A stretch of DNA of 64,000 nt from NCBI RefSeq assembly GCF_031157315.1, contig NZ_JAVIFU010000012.1:1-64000 (forward strand), written 5' to 3'. Under the pieces are notes generated by a model. That model did no database searches and was not told the DNA's origin. It saw nothing but the letters and a program-made list of their open reading frames with translations. Below are positions 26,991 through 36,774 of this stretch, in pieces (position 1 is the stretch's first letter; each line of letters opens with the position of its first letter). The position numbers were made by a program, and so were the translations under genes. The DNA is from Paenibacillus sp. LHD-38. Lineage in GTDB: Bacteria; Bacillota; Bacilli; Paenibacillales; Paenibacillaceae.

Positions 26991-28862
26991 ATGATTCATG
27001 AACAAATTATCGGCGCGATAAAAAAAACGACGCAAAGCATACTGCTGGAGGCGAATGCGGTACGACCGGAACAGCTTAAAATTGCGGTCGAGCATCCCGT
27101 TAGTCTTTCGCATGGCGATTACAGCAGCAACATCGCAATGCAATTGGCAAAGGTATTGAAGCAGGCTCCGCTGCAAATCGCGAATGATTTTAGACAAAGG
27201 CTGCTTAAGCACCCAAGCCTTTCAGCAGCGATCGCTAAGATCGAGCTGGCTCCGCCCGGGTTTCTAAACTTCTATGTGAATTGGTCTTGGTGGGCTGAAC
27301 ATACGGCTTCGCCGGCAAAGATTAATCTTTCCGGCAACCAGAAGGTGCTTGTTGAGCATACGTCGATTAATCCAAATAAATCAGCGCATATCGGTCATTT
27401 AAGAAATTCCTGCGTCGGCGATACGATCGCTCGCATGCTGAGAAGAACGGGGTATCTGGTTGAGGTGCATAACTATATCGATGATCTGGGCAACCAGCTG
27501 GCCGATACGGTAGTTGGAATCCTTCAGTCAAAGCATGCGCAGCCGCATGAACGTTTTGGGGATTTTTGCTGGGACACATATGCAAGCATCAACAAAGCCT
27601 ATAAGGAGCAGCCTGAGCTGCTTAAGGAACGCACGAGAGTTCTAACCGAGCTTGAGGAAGGCCATTCCAATACAGCTTGGATGGGCCTGCTTGTAGCAGA
27701 GCGTATCGTAAGAGAACATGTCGAGGAAATGAAGCAGTTCGGAATAACCTACGATGTCCTCGTATGGGAGAGCCGTATTGTGCGTGAAGGCTTCTGGGCT
27801 CGTGCGTTTGAGCTGCTGCAATCGACGCAAATATTCCGACAAGAGAGTGAAGGGAAGCTTCAGGGCTGTTGGGTGCTCAAGCATTCAGAGGATAAAGGAG
27901 AGGCAGACGAGCAATCGGAGTTTCAAACCGACAAGGTGCTCGTTCGCTCAAACGGCATCTTAACCTATACGGCTAAGGATATCGCTTACCATCTTTGGAA
28001 GTTTGGACTGCTGAAGCAGGATTTTCGCTACAAAAAATTTGAGGACCGCCTATGGACAACGCATTCCAGTGGAGTGAGAAAGAAAATCGGCCGCGCCGAT
28101 ATGGTAATTAACGTGATAGACCAACGCCAAGAATATCCGCAAGCAATGGTCAAGCAAGCATTGCAAGCGTTAGGCTTCCAGAAACAGGCGGATCAATTGC
28201 GTCATGTTAGCTATGGAGTTGTATCGCTAAGCCCAGAGACGGCAAAGGGACTTGGTATCGATACTTCTGACGGCAAACATGCCTATGCGATGTCCGGCAG
28301 GCAGGGCGTCGGCATCAAAATTGCGGAGTTTCTAGAAAAAATGGAGCAAATGATTGCTGCTAACCGATCGAAGCAAGGAGGTTTGTCCAGTCATGCGATT
28401 GCAGCAGCCTCGATCCGTTATTACTTGCTCCGCTTCCATTTGCAGACGGAGATCGTCTTTGATCTAGAGCAAGCGATGGAGATATCCGGCAATACGGGCG
28501 TATATTTGATGTATTCTTATGCGCGCTCGAGCCGTATTCTGAAGAATGCGGGCGAGTCTGCTTTTACGAATCGTTTCTTGTTGGATATGAATGAGCTACA
28601 AGCTCAGGAGCACTCGCTCCTAAGACAGCTTGCCTATTGGCCTGAAACGATGCAAGCAGCCGTAAATGAGATGTCTCCTAATCAGCTGTGCACGTATGTG
28701 TATGAGTTATCTACGCTGTTTAATCATTTTTATGCTACTTGCACGGTACTAAAGGCGGAAGGCCAAACCAAAGACTTTCGTGTTTGGCTCACTGAGCGCT
28801 ATATGCGCACGATGAAGGACGCGCTTGAAATATTGGGAATTCCAACGCCAAACCGCATGTAG
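26991..28862 (+). CDS. argS: Arginyl-tRNA synthetase, divergent type
   Basis: 623 residues of class I ArgRS: N-terminal Add-1-like domain, HIGH motif H133-I-G-H136 within VEHTSINPNKSAHIGHLRN, catalytic core, MSGRQG (M434) in place of KMSKS as usual for ArgRS, and the C-terminal DALR anticodon-binding domain with the terminal Met of the family. The VEHTSINPNK-HIGHLRN signature differs from the more common EYxSxNPTGPLHVGHxRG type and points to a second ArgRS lineage. Start ATG 26991 has GGGAGG seven bases upstream; the ATG at 26976 lies before that site. The T-box leader shows control by uncharged tRNA, which supports the Arg assignment. Confidence 0.93.
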   Translation: MIHEQIIGAIKKTTQSILLEANAVRPEQLKIAVEHPVSLSHGDYSSNIAMQLAKVLKQAPLQIANDFRQRLLKHPSLSAAIAKIELAPPGFLNFYVNWSWWAEHTASPAKINLSGNQKVLVEHTSINPNKSAHIGHLRNSCVGDTIARMLRRTGYLVEVHNYIDDLGNQLADTVVGILQSKHAQPHERFGDFCWDTYASINKAYKEQPELLKERTRVLTELEEGHSNTAWMGLLVAERIVREHVEEMKQFGITYDVLVWESRIVREGFWARAFELLQSTQIFRQESEGKLQGCWVLKHSEDKGEADEQSEFQTDKVLVRSNGILTYTAKDIAYHLWKFGLLKQDFRYKKFEDRLWTTHSSGVRKKIGRADMVINVIDQRQEYPQAMVKQALQALGFQKQADQLRHVSYGVVSLSPETAKGLGIDTSDGKHAYAMSGRQGVGIKIAEFLEKMEQMIAANRSKQGGLSSHAIAAASIRYYLLRFHLQTEIVFDLEQAMEISGNTGVYLMYSYARSSRILKNAGESAFTNRFLLDMNELQAQEHSLLRQLAYWPETMQAAVNEMSPNQLCTYVYELSTLFNHFYATCTVLKAEGQTKDFRVWLTERYMRTMKDALEILGIPTPNRM

Positions 28863-28957
28863 CCGCAGGTTCCATTCATGCAATCCGATTGCCTGTCATA
28901 TAGTTAAACGCAGAGGTACAGGCGTAAAGGGCGATGAATGGAAGGCAGGTGCGCAAG

Positions 28958-31228
28958 TTGGAGCAAACGGTCAATCAAAATGAATCGGAAAAAGGCCTGA
29001 CGATAGATTTCGCGGTGCATGGCATGAGCTGCTCTGCCTGTGCGGCAAGGATTGAGAAAGCAGTCAGCAAAATGGAAGGCGTTCAGATGGCTGCTGTCAG
29101 CTTTCCGCTGCGAACGGCGTGGGTGCAGTTTAAGCCTGAACGAGTGGAAGCCAAACAAATCGCTGAGCGGGTAAAGCAATTGGGTTTTATAGCTTTATTG
29201 AATGAAACCGCAAAGAAAGGCTTGCGCAAGGAGCATGATGTTCTCAGACTAAGGCTTGTCATATCCGCACTTCTTACGCTGCCGCTGTTAATTAGCATGC
29301 TTCAGCATATTCCGCTGCTTCAGCCTTTACTTGCCTATTTGCCGGGTTGGCTGAGCCTTCCTTGGCTGCAGCTATCGCTTGCAACGATCATACAATTCGC
29401 GATTGGCATGCCGTTTTATTTTGGCGCGTATCACGCTCTGCGGGAACGAAGCGCGAATATGGATGTGTTGGTCGTAATCGGGACGACCGCAGCTTATTTA
29501 TACAGCCATTATGTGGTTTTTCAAAATGGCTTATTCCGACCGGTTGCCGAAACAGCCGCCCATGCACCTCCCTTATATTTTGAGACATCGGCAGTCGTGA
29601 TGACTGCCGTGCTGCTGGGCAAATACATTGAAACCTCGGCATCGCTAAAAGCCCAGAGCGGATCTGACGGTTACAGCAAGCTTCAGAGCCAAACGGCCGT
29701 CGTTGAGAGGGCAGGCGAAATTGTACGATTGCAGACGGAATTCGTTCGAGCAGACGACATCATTATCGTGCTGGCTGGTGAAATTATCCCGGTAGACGGA
29801 ATGATAATCGCCGGGCAGTCAGCCACGAATGAGTCATTGCTGACAGGCGAGAGTTTGCCAGTTGCCAAACGTGAGGGTGACCAGGTTTGGGCCGGAACGC
29901 GAAATGAAACAGCGCAGCTTCGGATCCGCACGCAGGCTGCCGGTCATGATACGATGCTAAACCGTATTCAGGAGCTGGTCCGCCTCGCCCAACGCTCGAA
30001 GTCGGCTATTCAGCGCAATGTTGATGCGGCGGCAGGCTGGTTCGTTCCGGTTATGCTGATTTTCGCCGTGGTGACCGTCATCATGTGGGGGTTATTTCTC
30101 GATCCGGGAGACTGGAGCAAAGCGTTCATATGCGGGATTGCCGTCTTGCTTGCGGCTTGTCCCTGCGCGCTAGGCTTGGCTGCTCCAATCTCTTTAGTTA
30201 TTGCATCCGGGAGACTGGCAAAGCAAGGTATAATCGCTAAGGAAGCGGGAGCTCTGGAACGCTTGGCGAGCATCCAAACGATTATTTTTGATAAAACCGG
30301 GACGCTAACCGAAGGCAAGCCGCAGGTGAGCGCAATATTGGCCGTGAAAGGCAACCGAGCAGCACTGCTGAGAAAGGCAGCTGCCGCAGAAGCGGAATCG
30401 GCACATCCTCTATCCGTAGCTATTCGACTTGAAGCCGCAAAGCTAGGACTCGTTATTCCGGCTTCCAGCAACCACGTATTTACGCCGGGTGGAGGCGTTG
30501 AAGCGGATGTTGAAGAGCAGAAATTCTCGATTGGCAATGCTAAGTTTGCTGGCGAACGGAAGTGGCCGTTGAACAGCGAAGTCATCGTTTTTGCCAAATT
30601 TCATGAACAATTAGGGGAGACAGTTCTATATCTGGCGCTAGATGATATATGCGTCGGCGCAGTCGCATTCAGTGACAGAGTTAAAGCAAATGCCAAAGAA
30701 ACGGTTAAACAATTAAAGCAGCTGGGCATTGCTTCTGTTCTCGCCACTGGCGATCACGAGGCGCCGGCGCTCGCTGCCGCCAAAGCGGCAGGCATAGCGC
30801 AGGTGCATGCTTCTATGCTGCCAGAAAGCAAGCTTGAGCTTGTCGAGCGCCTGAAGCGAAAAGGCAGACGCGTTGCCATGGCAGGCGATGGTTGGAATGA
30901 CGCTCCGGCCTTGGCGGCTGCGGATGTCGGCCTTGCCATGGGAGAAGGGACGGACGCCGCGCTGAGCGCAGGGCACATGACCTTATTATTCTCAAGGCTT
31001 CAGGCGATACCGGAAGCGGTTAGAATTAGCCGGCTTACGATTCGTAACGTAAGGCAAAACTTATCGTTTGCATTTGTATATAACGTAATTGTCATACCGT
31101 TTGCGGCATTTGGCCTGCTTGAACCATGGATGGCAGGCACTGCAATGGCGCTTAGCTCCGTTTCCGTTGTCGGGAACGCGCTCCGGCTGAGCGGGCAGCT
31201 TAAGCGTAAGTCGGGGCCAAACCTATGA
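28958..31228 (+). CDS. copA: Copper-translocating P1B-type ATPase
   Basis: About 756 residues: one N-terminal heavy-metal domain with GMSC25SAC28, six to eight membrane helices, TGES phosphatase loop, CPC motif C401-P-C403 in the transport site, phosphorylated D445 in DKTGTLT, HP locus (AHPLS) and [10 protein letters not shown] hinge. It pumps Cu(I) across the membrane. An ATG at 28934 is in frame but its AAAGGG is too close; TTG 28958 has AAGGCAGG properly placed. The gene overlaps the SafE-like gene by four bases. With the FixH-like gene nearby it recalls CcoI, the copper ATPase for cytochrome oxidase assembly, rather than a detoxification pump. Confidence 0.92.
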   Translation: MEQTVNQNESEKGLTIDFAVHGMSCSACAARIEKAVSKMEGVQMAAVSFPLRTAWVQFKPERVEAKQIAERVKQLGFIALLNETAKKGLRKEHDVLRLRLVISALLTLPLLISMLQHIPLLQPLLAYLPGWLSLPWLQLSLATIIQFAIGMPFYFGAYHALRERSANMDVLVVIGTTAAYLYSHYVVFQNGLFRPVAETAAHAPPLYFETSAVVMTAVLLGKYIETSASLKAQSGSDGYSKLQSQTAVVERAGEIVRLQTEFVRADDIIIVLAGEIIPVDGMIIAGQSATNESLLTGESLPVAKREGDQVWAGTRNETAQLRIRTQAAGHDTMLNRIQELVRLAQRSKSAIQRNVDAAAGWFVPVMLIFAVVTVIMWGLFLDPGDWSKAFICGIAVLLAACPCALGLAAPISLVIASGRLAKQGIIAKEAGALERLASIQTIIFDKTGTLTEGKPQVSAILAVKGNRAALLRKAAAAEAESAHPLSVAIRLEAAKLGLVIPASSNHVFTPGGGVEADVEEQKFSIGNAKFAGERKWPLNSEVIVFAKFHEQLGETVLYLALDDICVGAVAFSDRVKANAKETVKQLKQLGIASVLATGDHEAPALAAAKAAGIAQVHASMLPESKLELVERLKRKGRRVAMAGDGWNDAPALAAADVGLAMGEGTDAALSAGHMTLLFSRLQAIPEAVRISRLTIRNVRQNLSFAFVYNVIVIPFAAFGLLEPWMAGTAMALSSVSVVGNALRLSGQLKRKSGPNL

Positions 31229-31911
31229 CGCTTACATGGCAGCAAATCGGCTTTATTATTTTGACCGGCTTATTCAGCGCACCGCATTGCATTGGGATGT
31301 GCGGGGGAATCGTATCAGCCGTGTCTCTGAATTCCGCGGCAACGTTGAGGAAATCCATGCTGCTGTATAATATGGGACGCATTTTATCCTACGCCGCGTT
31401 AGGAGCAGTAATGGGCACCGTTGGCTCTTTTGTTGACGTGGCTGGCAAATTTGCAGGCGTACAAGGCTTAGCTTCCATCATCGGCGGCTGTTTCTTGCTG
31501 CTGTGGCTGTGGCGGAGATTCCAGCTGCCGCTGATGAACCGTTTATCATCCTTCCTTCACCAACGTTTGGCTGGAGGCGCGAAACGTTCCGAGCAGCAAG
31601 AAACCTTGCATTTGCTCGCGACGGGAATCGCGTTTGGCTTCCTTCCGTGCGGACTGACTTACGCGATGCAGATGACAGCCGCCTCTACCGGCTCCGGTCT
31701 GGAAGGTGCGGCTGTCATGGCGTTATTCGGCTTATCCACTTTTCCCGCATTAGCGCTTGCTGCATCTGTCGCAGCCTTCGCAAACAAAAAATGGCGCAGG
31801 TTTATGCGCAAAGCAAGCCTGGTGACAGCTATTGCGGTCGGCGTTATTTCAATTTTGCGCGGTCTTGCCGTCAATGGCTTGATTCCATCGGTCAACCCGT
31901 GGTTATGGTAG
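31225..31911 (+). CDS. SafE/UreH_2-type membrane protein
   Basis: 228 residues, about six membrane helices. The first helix carries PHCIGMCGG and a later one [12 protein letters not shown], the paired Cys motifs of the UreH_2/DsbD-like group of the sulfite exporter TauE/SafE clan (CcoS/CcoH-neighbour type). These proteins often accompany copper ATPases and oxidase maturation genes; a role in copper or thiol handling is likely, the exact one unknown. It overlaps copA (ATGA, 31225-31228). It ends five bases from the convergent FixH-like gene. Confidence 0.85.
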   Translation: MTLTWQQIGFIILTGLFSAPHCIGMCGGIVSAVSLNSAATLRKSMLLYNMGRILSYAALGAVMGTVGSFVDVAGKFAGVQGLASIIGGCFLLLWLWRRFQLPLMNRLSSFLHQRLAGGAKRSEQQETLHLLATGIAFGFLPCGLTYAMQMTAASTGSGLEGAAVMALFGLSTFPALALAASVAAFANKKWRRFMRKASLVTAIAVGVISILRGLAVNGLIPSVNPWLW

Positions 31912-31916
31912 GCGTT

Positions 31917-32360
31917 CTAGTGGACTGCTCGCAGGAGCCTAACGATGGTATAGGTATGATCAGACATCTCAAGCGATAGGGTAGCCTTCCAAGTACCTGC
32001 CATTAATGGAACGCCATCACCTTCGTATTTTCCTGGTGCAGATTCGTCCATGTTGAATTCATAATCGCCGCAAACCATATCGAGCATTTCAAGCTTTACT
32101 TGAAAGGACGCGCCTTTAACGGGGCTTCCATTCAGATCGGTCAAATCGATTATAAAGCTGTTGCGGTGAAGTGCTTTGGCCGGGTATGCGTCAATTGTCC
32201 AAATGATATTTCCTTCTTCGAAAGCATGCTCAGTAACAGGCGGAGGCGCTTCTTCGCCCGGGCGAAGCCAAATAAATGCTATACCGGCAAGCAGCGCAAT
32301 GATTATGAAAAAAAAGACGAACTTGAATAGTGATGAATGTTCTTTATGATGCGGCAGCAT
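31917..32360 (-). CDS. FixH/YtkA-like membrane-anchored protein
   Basis: 147 residues: one N-terminal membrane helix (FVFFFIIIALLAGIAFIWL) and an external beta domain with the YtkA/FixH pattern (VKLEMLDMVCGDYEFNMDESAPGKYEGDGVPLMAGTWKATLSLEM). Met and Cys in MLDMVC could bind copper. FixH/CcoH helps assemble cbb3-type oxidase with the copper ATPase FixI/CcoI, whose likely homologue is encoded convergently. The start has AAGGAGG and lies back to back with the cobalamin promoter region. Confidence 0.8.
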   Translation of the reverse strand: MLPHHKEHSSLFKFVFFFIIIALLAGIAFIWLRPGEEAPPPVTEHAFEEGNIIWTIDAYPAKALHRNSFIIDLTDLNGSPVKGASFQVKLEMLDMVCGDYEFNMDESAPGKYEGDGVPLMAGTWKATLSLEMSDHTYTIVRLLRAVH

Positions 32361-32472
32361 GTTGCTTAACCTCCTTCGTGCGACTGTATTGGATGAAGCA
32401 CTTTTAAGTTACCTATGCAGTAATTGTATGAAGCAGAACGAAATAGGTAAGGGTTAGGAGTGCCAATTGTAT

Positions 32473-32501
32473 TGGACAAAATCAAAAGGACAGTGTATAT
32501 T
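32473..32501 (+). promoter_or_regulatory. Candidate promoter of the cobalamin operon
   Basis: TGGACA, a 17-base spacer and TATATT, about 25 bases before the riboswitch aptamer. Confidence 0.6.
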
Positions 32502-32526
32502 AACAACGGATAATTTCATAGTTTAT

Positions 32527-32695
32527 AGACAGGTGCGGATAAGAGTTTGTCCGATAAGGAAGCGATAGCTTATTGGAACTCATTGATGCTTAAAAGGGAA
32601 GCCCGGTTTAAATCCGGCACGGACCCGCCACTGTAAGGCAGCGCAGCAGTAACATAGATGTACTGTGCTAGCCAAGTCAGAAAATCTGCCTGTCT
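32527..32695 (+). promoter_or_regulatory. Cobalamin riboswitch aptamer
   Basis: The closing stem AGACAGG/CCTGTCT encloses the hallmark segments: AAAAGGGAAGCCCGG, CCCGCCACTGTAAG (B12-box region) and GCCAAGTCAG. It lies ahead of an operon made entirely of corrinoid uptake and synthesis genes. Adenosylcobalamin or a related corrinoid should bind and favour the downstream terminator. Confidence 0.93.
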
Positions 32696-32701
32696 AATTA
32701 A

Positions 32702-32737
32702 ACACTTAAACCTACGTGGACTTAGGTACAGTGTTGG
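32702..32737 (+). other. Hairpin between aptamer and terminator (candidate antiterminator part)
   Basis: AACACT/AGTGTT with inner ACCTA/TAGGT pairs form a hairpin right after the aptamer and before the terminator. Its place suggests an expression-platform element. Confidence 0.5.
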
Positions 32738-32778
32738 AGAAGCTTATCGCTTAGCTGTTTTTTGGAAAAGCGTATGAT

Positions 32779-32818
32779 AGCATTTCTGGCACATTAGCCA
32801 GGGATGCTTTTTTTATTT
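32779..32818 (+). terminator. Riboswitch terminator
   Basis: AGCATTTCTGGC/GCCAGGGATGCT stem with G-U wobbles, ACATTA loop and seven T, 34 bases before btuF. This is the switchable expression platform. Confidence 0.88.
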
Positions 32819-32851
32819 ATACGAAATTAATGAATAGGGGTGCAGTGAAAG

Positions 32852-33844
32852 ATGAATGGAATTAACCGCAATATGATGAAAATACTGCTTGGCTTGCTTC
32901 TCGCCATGATGCTTGTCGTTATGAGCGCATGCGGGGCTGACAATGCAGTAAACCAGAACAACCAACAGACGGCCAACTCGGAGCAGGCAGCGACAGATGA
33001 ACCAACGCCAGCAGAGGAAACGACGACGGTATATCCTTTGACGATTAAAGATGATACCGGAACGGAAATTACTTTTGAGAAACAGCCAACCAAAGTCATT
33101 ACGCTTGTACCTAGCGAAACGGAAACGATTTATGCCATTGGCTCGGGAGAGCAAGTCGTAGGTGTCGATCAATGGAGCGATTATCCGGAAGAGGCTGCTT
33201 CGAAGCCGAAGGTTGGCGATATGACAACCAATATAGAAGCTGTCGTAGCCTTGAATCCCGATCTCGTGCTTGCTTCATCATCACTGAATACCGATGCAAT
33301 TACAAAGCTTCGCGAGCTGAAAATTGCGGTGTATGCGACTGACCCGCTTACCTATGATGCAGTTATTGCCAAAATCGAAAATTTAGGTCATATTATGAAT
33401 AAACAATCCGAAGCTAAGGCCGTCGCTGATCATATGCGCGATGTAAAGCAGCAGGTATCGGATGCTGTAAAAGATGTAGAGAAAAAGAAGGTATATTTAG
33501 AATTTTCACCGGGCTGGACGGTTGGCTCGGGCACTTTCCTTGATGAGCTCCTGAGCTTGGCTGGAGGTAACAACATCTCTGCAGGTTCTTCTGGCTGGTA
33601 CGAGGTTAACGCTGAAGAAGTTGTGACACAAAACCCGGCACTCATTATTTACCCTGATTTGAAGGAGGAGCCGAATCCGATCGTTGTTGGTATCGAGAGC
33701 CGCCCAGGCTGGGATGTTATCGATGCGGTGAAGAACAAGCAAATGTTTGCAGTGACCGAAAATCCGCTCGTCCGCGTAGGTCCGCGACTGGCAGATGGTT
33801 TGCTCGAGCTTGCCAAAGTGATTCATCCGGATCTCGTAAAATAA
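32852..33844 (+). CDS. btuF: Corrinoid ABC transporter substrate-binding lipoprotein
   Basis: 330 residues. Lipoprotein signal with lipobox VMSAC (Cys near 27), a Gln/Asn/Thr-rich linker, then a class III periplasmic-binding fold typical of BtuF (VYPLTIKDDTGTEITFEKQPTKVITLVPSETETIYAIGSGEQVVGVD...). It captures cobalamin or other corrinoids at the outer face for the BtuC/BtuD pump. First gene after the riboswitch. Confidence 0.93.
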   Translation: MNGINRNMMKILLGLLLAMMLVVMSACGADNAVNQNNQQTANSEQAATDEPTPAEETTTVYPLTIKDDTGTEITFEKQPTKVITLVPSETETIYAIGSGEQVVGVDQWSDYPEEAASKPKVGDMTTNIEAVVALNPDLVLASSSLNTDAITKLRELKIAVYATDPLTYDAVIAKIENLGHIMNKQSEAKAVADHMRDVKQQVSDAVKDVEKKKVYLEFSPGWTVGSGTFLDELLSLAGGNNISAGSSGWYEVNAEEVVTQNPALIIYPDLKEEPNPIVVGIESRPGWDVIDAVKNKQMFAVTENPLVRVGPRLADGLLELAKVIHPDLVK

Positions 33845-33848
33845 TCCT

Positions 33849-34886
33849 ATGACCTATAAATTAGCTTGGTATGGAGGAGCAGCTATGCTCCTTCTTGCTG
33901 TTTCTATCGTTGTTAGTTTAACTATTGGTTCGTCCGGGATCTCGGTTCGCGATGTATGGGGCATTTTGCTGCACCAGCTGCCTTGGCTTTCGGACAACCA
34001 AACTTCTTATTCACCTGGGGAAATCGCTATTGTCACGCAGGTAAGACTCTCGCGTGTGCTGCTTGCCGTGCTTGTCGGCGCTTGTCTTGCGCTTGCGGGT
34101 ACAGGTTTTCAAGGGGTGCTGCGCAATCCATTAGCTGATCCTTATACGCTTGGCGTTGCCTCTGGCAGCTCGGTAGGTGCGGCATTCATCATTTTGTTCG
34201 GACTTCAAACCGTACTCGGCATGTGGACGATTCCGCTTGTAGCCTTCGGAACAGGTACCGTTACGCTGTTAGGTGTTTTTTGGCTGTCACGTAATAAAGG
34301 GGTTATGCATATTGAAACGCTTATTCTTTCCGGGGTCATCATTCAATCCTTTTTAGGCGCTTTTGTTTCCTTTATGGTTTCCATGTCTGAGGGTGTAGTC
34401 AATCAAATCTTATTTTGGTTAATGGGATCGCTAGCCATGAGAAGCTGGGAAAACGTATATATGCTAATCCCGTTTCTAGCGCTCGGCTTCCCTCTGCTGC
34501 TTGCCTACGGCCAATCGCTTAACTTATTTGTTTTAGGTGAGAGGCATGCGGCCCATCTAGGCATAAACGTTGAACGAACGAAGCTGGTTGTGTTAATCAG
34601 CTCGACGCTGCTTACGGCGGCGGCTGTTTCTGTGTCCGGCGTAATTGGCTTCGTCGGCTTAGTTGTCCCGCATCTGATTCGTCTGCTGGTGGGCCCGGAC
34701 TATCGTTTAATTACTCCTTTGTCCGCGATCGGAGGCGGTGTATTTGTCCTTTGGGCAGATACGCTTGCACGGATGGCATTGACGCCAAAAGAAATTCCGC
34801 TAGGCGTCGTTACCGCGTTGATCGGAGCGCCGTTCTTTGCTTATTTGCTGCATAGGCGGAAGATGAAGCAAGGAGGCACGTTATGA
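33849..34886 (+). CDS. btuC: Corrinoid ABC transporter permease (FecCD/BtuC type)
   Basis: 345 residues, about ten membrane helices, with FecCD hallmarks: RLSRVLLAVLVGACLALAGTGFQGVLRNPLADPYTLGVASGSSVGA and the coupling helix near SGVIGFVGLVVPHLIRLLVGPDYR. It forms the membrane channel for B12. The ATG at 33849, four bases after btuF, has no clear ribosome site; the in-frame ATG at 33885 has GGAGGAG but would shorten TM1. Translation by coupling from btuF could explain the longer start. Overlaps btuD by four bases. Confidence 0.92.
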   Translation: MTYKLAWYGGAAMLLLAVSIVVSLTIGSSGISVRDVWGILLHQLPWLSDNQTSYSPGEIAIVTQVRLSRVLLAVLVGACLALAGTGFQGVLRNPLADPYTLGVASGSSVGAAFIILFGLQTVLGMWTIPLVAFGTGTVTLLGVFWLSRNKGVMHIETLILSGVIIQSFLGAFVSFMVSMSEGVVNQILFWLMGSLAMRSWENVYMLIPFLALGFPLLLAYGQSLNLFVLGERHAAHLGINVERTKLVVLISSTLLTAAAVSVSGVIGFVGLVVPHLIRLLVGPDYRLITPLSAIGGGVFVLWADTLARMALTPKEIPLGVVTALIGAPFFAYLLHRRKMKQGGTL

Positions 34887-35671
34887 TAGAGGCGCGCAGC
34901 ATTACCCAGACCGTTCAGGGAAGAGTTGTGCTTAACGAATTATCCTGTTTTTTTCAAAAAGGGCGAATGTATGGCGTAATTGGTCCAAATGGCGTCGGCA
35001 AATCAACGCTGCTGCAGGTTCTGTCCGGTGTGGAGCGGCCGAAAAGCGGTGACATACGCCTTGATGGACGCAGCTTATCTTCCTATCCGCGAAAGCATCT
35101 TGCCAAGCAAATGGCTGTCCTGCAGCAAAGCGGTCTTCCTCCAGTAGGCTTCACGGTACGCGAGGTTGTCAGTATGGGAAGGTATCCGTTTCAGAATTGG
35201 CTGGGCAGCGATGAAAAGGATTCGGATACCATTATTAATGAGGCGCTTACCGCGATGGGGCTGCAAGAATTGGAGCAGCGCAAGATGGATCAGCTTAGCG
35301 GAGGGGAACGACAGCGCGTGGCTCTGGCGAAACTAATGGCGCAGGAGCCGTCTATTATTTTGCTGGATGAGCCGACGACCTATTTAGATATTGGTTTTCA
35401 AGTGCAGTTGCTTGACACGGTGCGGGCTTGGCAGCAGACGCGAGATCTTACGGTTATTGCAGTTCTCCATGATTTAAATCTGGCCGCGCTTTATTGCGAC
35501 GAACTTGTCGTGCTGCATCAAGGGAAGGTTGCCGCAGCAGGAACGCCGCATGAGGTGCTCACACCTTCGCTTATTGAGCGGGTATATGAGACGAAGACTA
35601 CCGTTATCTCCCATCCCGTGACCGCTGCGCCGCAAATTATGCTGCAGCCGAATTTAAAATCTGAATCATAA
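34883..35671 (+). CDS. btuD: Corrinoid ABC transporter ATPase
   Basis: 262 residues with Walker A GPNGVGKST, Q-loop in AVLQQSG, signature LSGGERQRVALAK, Walker B IILLDEPTTYLD and switch His in VLHDLN. It is the iron/B12-type importer ATPase that pairs with the permease encoded just before. GGAGG upstream; ATGA overlap. Confidence 0.94.
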   Translation: MIEARSITQTVQGRVVLNELSCFFQKGRMYGVIGPNGVGKSTLLQVLSGVERPKSGDIRLDGRSLSSYPRKHLAKQMAVLQQSGLPPVGFTVREVVSMGRYPFQNWLGSDEKDSDTIINEALTAMGLQELEQRKMDQLSGGERQRVALAKLMAQEPSIILLDEPTTYLDIGFQVQLLDTVRAWQQTRDLTVIAVLHDLNLAALYCDELVVLHQGKVAAAGTPHEVLTPSLIERVYETKTTVISHPVTAAPQIMLQPNLKSES

Positions 35672-35696
35672 ACATGCTAGAGAAGGAGTGATTGGA

Positions 35697-36764
35697 ATGG
35701 CAGAAGATTTATACATACAGCTATTAGAAACGATTAAGAAAATTAAACCCTTCAACGAAGAGGCCGCGGCCCAGGCAGTGCAGCACTCTGATTCCTTAAC
35801 GAAGCCGCCGGGCAGTCTCGGAAAGCTCGAAGCGATTGCGTCACAAATTGCGGGAATTTCGGGTCATCTCTGGCCGGACTTATCGCGTAAAGCAGTCATA
35901 GTTATGGCTGGCGATCATGGGGTCTGCGAAGAAGGAGTAAGCGCGTTTCCTCAGGCAGTGACTCCGCAAATGGTAATGAACTTCTTGAATGGGGGAGCGG
36001 CTGTCAACGTATTGGCAAGGCAAGCAGGAGCGGAAGTAATATGCGTCGATATTGGGGTTAATGCCGATTTAGAGCATGAACGGCTTCTTAGTCGGAAGAT
36101 TGTGCGGGGTACCGCCAATATGGCAAAGCAGCCAGCGATGACAAGGGAAGAAACCCTTATAGCGATCATGGTCGGTGTAGATATCGTTAACGAAAAGGTT
36201 AAGCTCGGTTTCCGCTTGTTTGCTACAGGTGAAATGGGCATCGGCAATACGACAGCAAGCGCGGCTCTTACAACGGTTTTAACCGGGTTATCACCGGAAG
36301 AATCGGTTGGGCGTGGTACGGGGATTAACGATGCGAGCTGGTTAAATAAGGTGGATGTCGTGAAGCGGGCGATTGCTGTAAATGAGCTGGATGCAGATGC
36401 TGATCCTATCGATGTGCTGGCTAGGGTAGGCGGTGCCGAGATCGCCGGACTTGCGGGCGTCATTATCGGTGCGGCGGCTAACGGTTGCCTTGTCGTCATT
36501 GACGGATATATTTCATCCGCGGCAGCGCTTGTTGCGTCACGAATTGCAAAGCAGTCTTTGCCCTATATGGTGGCATCTCATCTTTCCCATGAGCAGGGTC
36601 ATTTGAAGCTGCTGGAATCGATTGGTTTACTTCCGATGATGCAGCTGGAGATGCGGCTTGGTGAAGGTACGGGTGCTGTATTGGGTTTTCATTTTATTGA
36701 CGCTGCGCTTCTTCTAATGCAGGAGATGGCGACCTTTGAAAGCGCAGGCGTAACCAAGGGCTAG
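35697..36764 (+). CDS. cobT: Nicotinate-nucleotide:dimethylbenzimidazole phosphoribosyltransferase
   Basis: 355 residues of the CobT family with PPGSLGKLE near the N-terminus, AGDHGVCEEGVSAFPQ, MGIGNTTASAA and the catalytic-Glu segment EMRLGEGTGAVLGF. It makes alpha-ribazole phosphate for the lower ligand of cobalamin. ATG 35697 has AAGGAG eight bases upstream; an earlier GTG falls on that site. The TTG start of cobU follows after ten bases. Confidence 0.95.
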   Translation: MAEDLYIQLLETIKKIKPFNEEAAAQAVQHSDSLTKPPGSLGKLEAIASQIAGISGHLWPDLSRKAVIVMAGDHGVCEEGVSAFPQAVTPQMVMNFLNGGAAVNVLARQAGAEVICVDIGVNADLEHERLLSRKIVRGTANMAKQPAMTREETLIAIMVGVDIVNEKVKLGFRLFATGEMGIGNTTASAALTTVLTGLSPEESVGRGTGINDASWLNKVDVVKRAIAVNELDADADPIDVLARVGGAEIAGLAGVIIGAAANGCLVVIDGYISSAAALVASRIAKQSLPYMVASHLSHEQGHLKLLESIGLLPMMQLEMRLGEGTGAVLGFHFIDAALLLMQEMATFESAGVTKG

Positions 36765-36774
36765 GTGATGAAAG

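Noticed and set aside
35951..36499. 182-codon minus-strand frame opposite cobT
   Set aside because: cobT is intact on the plus strand with all motifs; the antisense frame shows only a mirrored composition.
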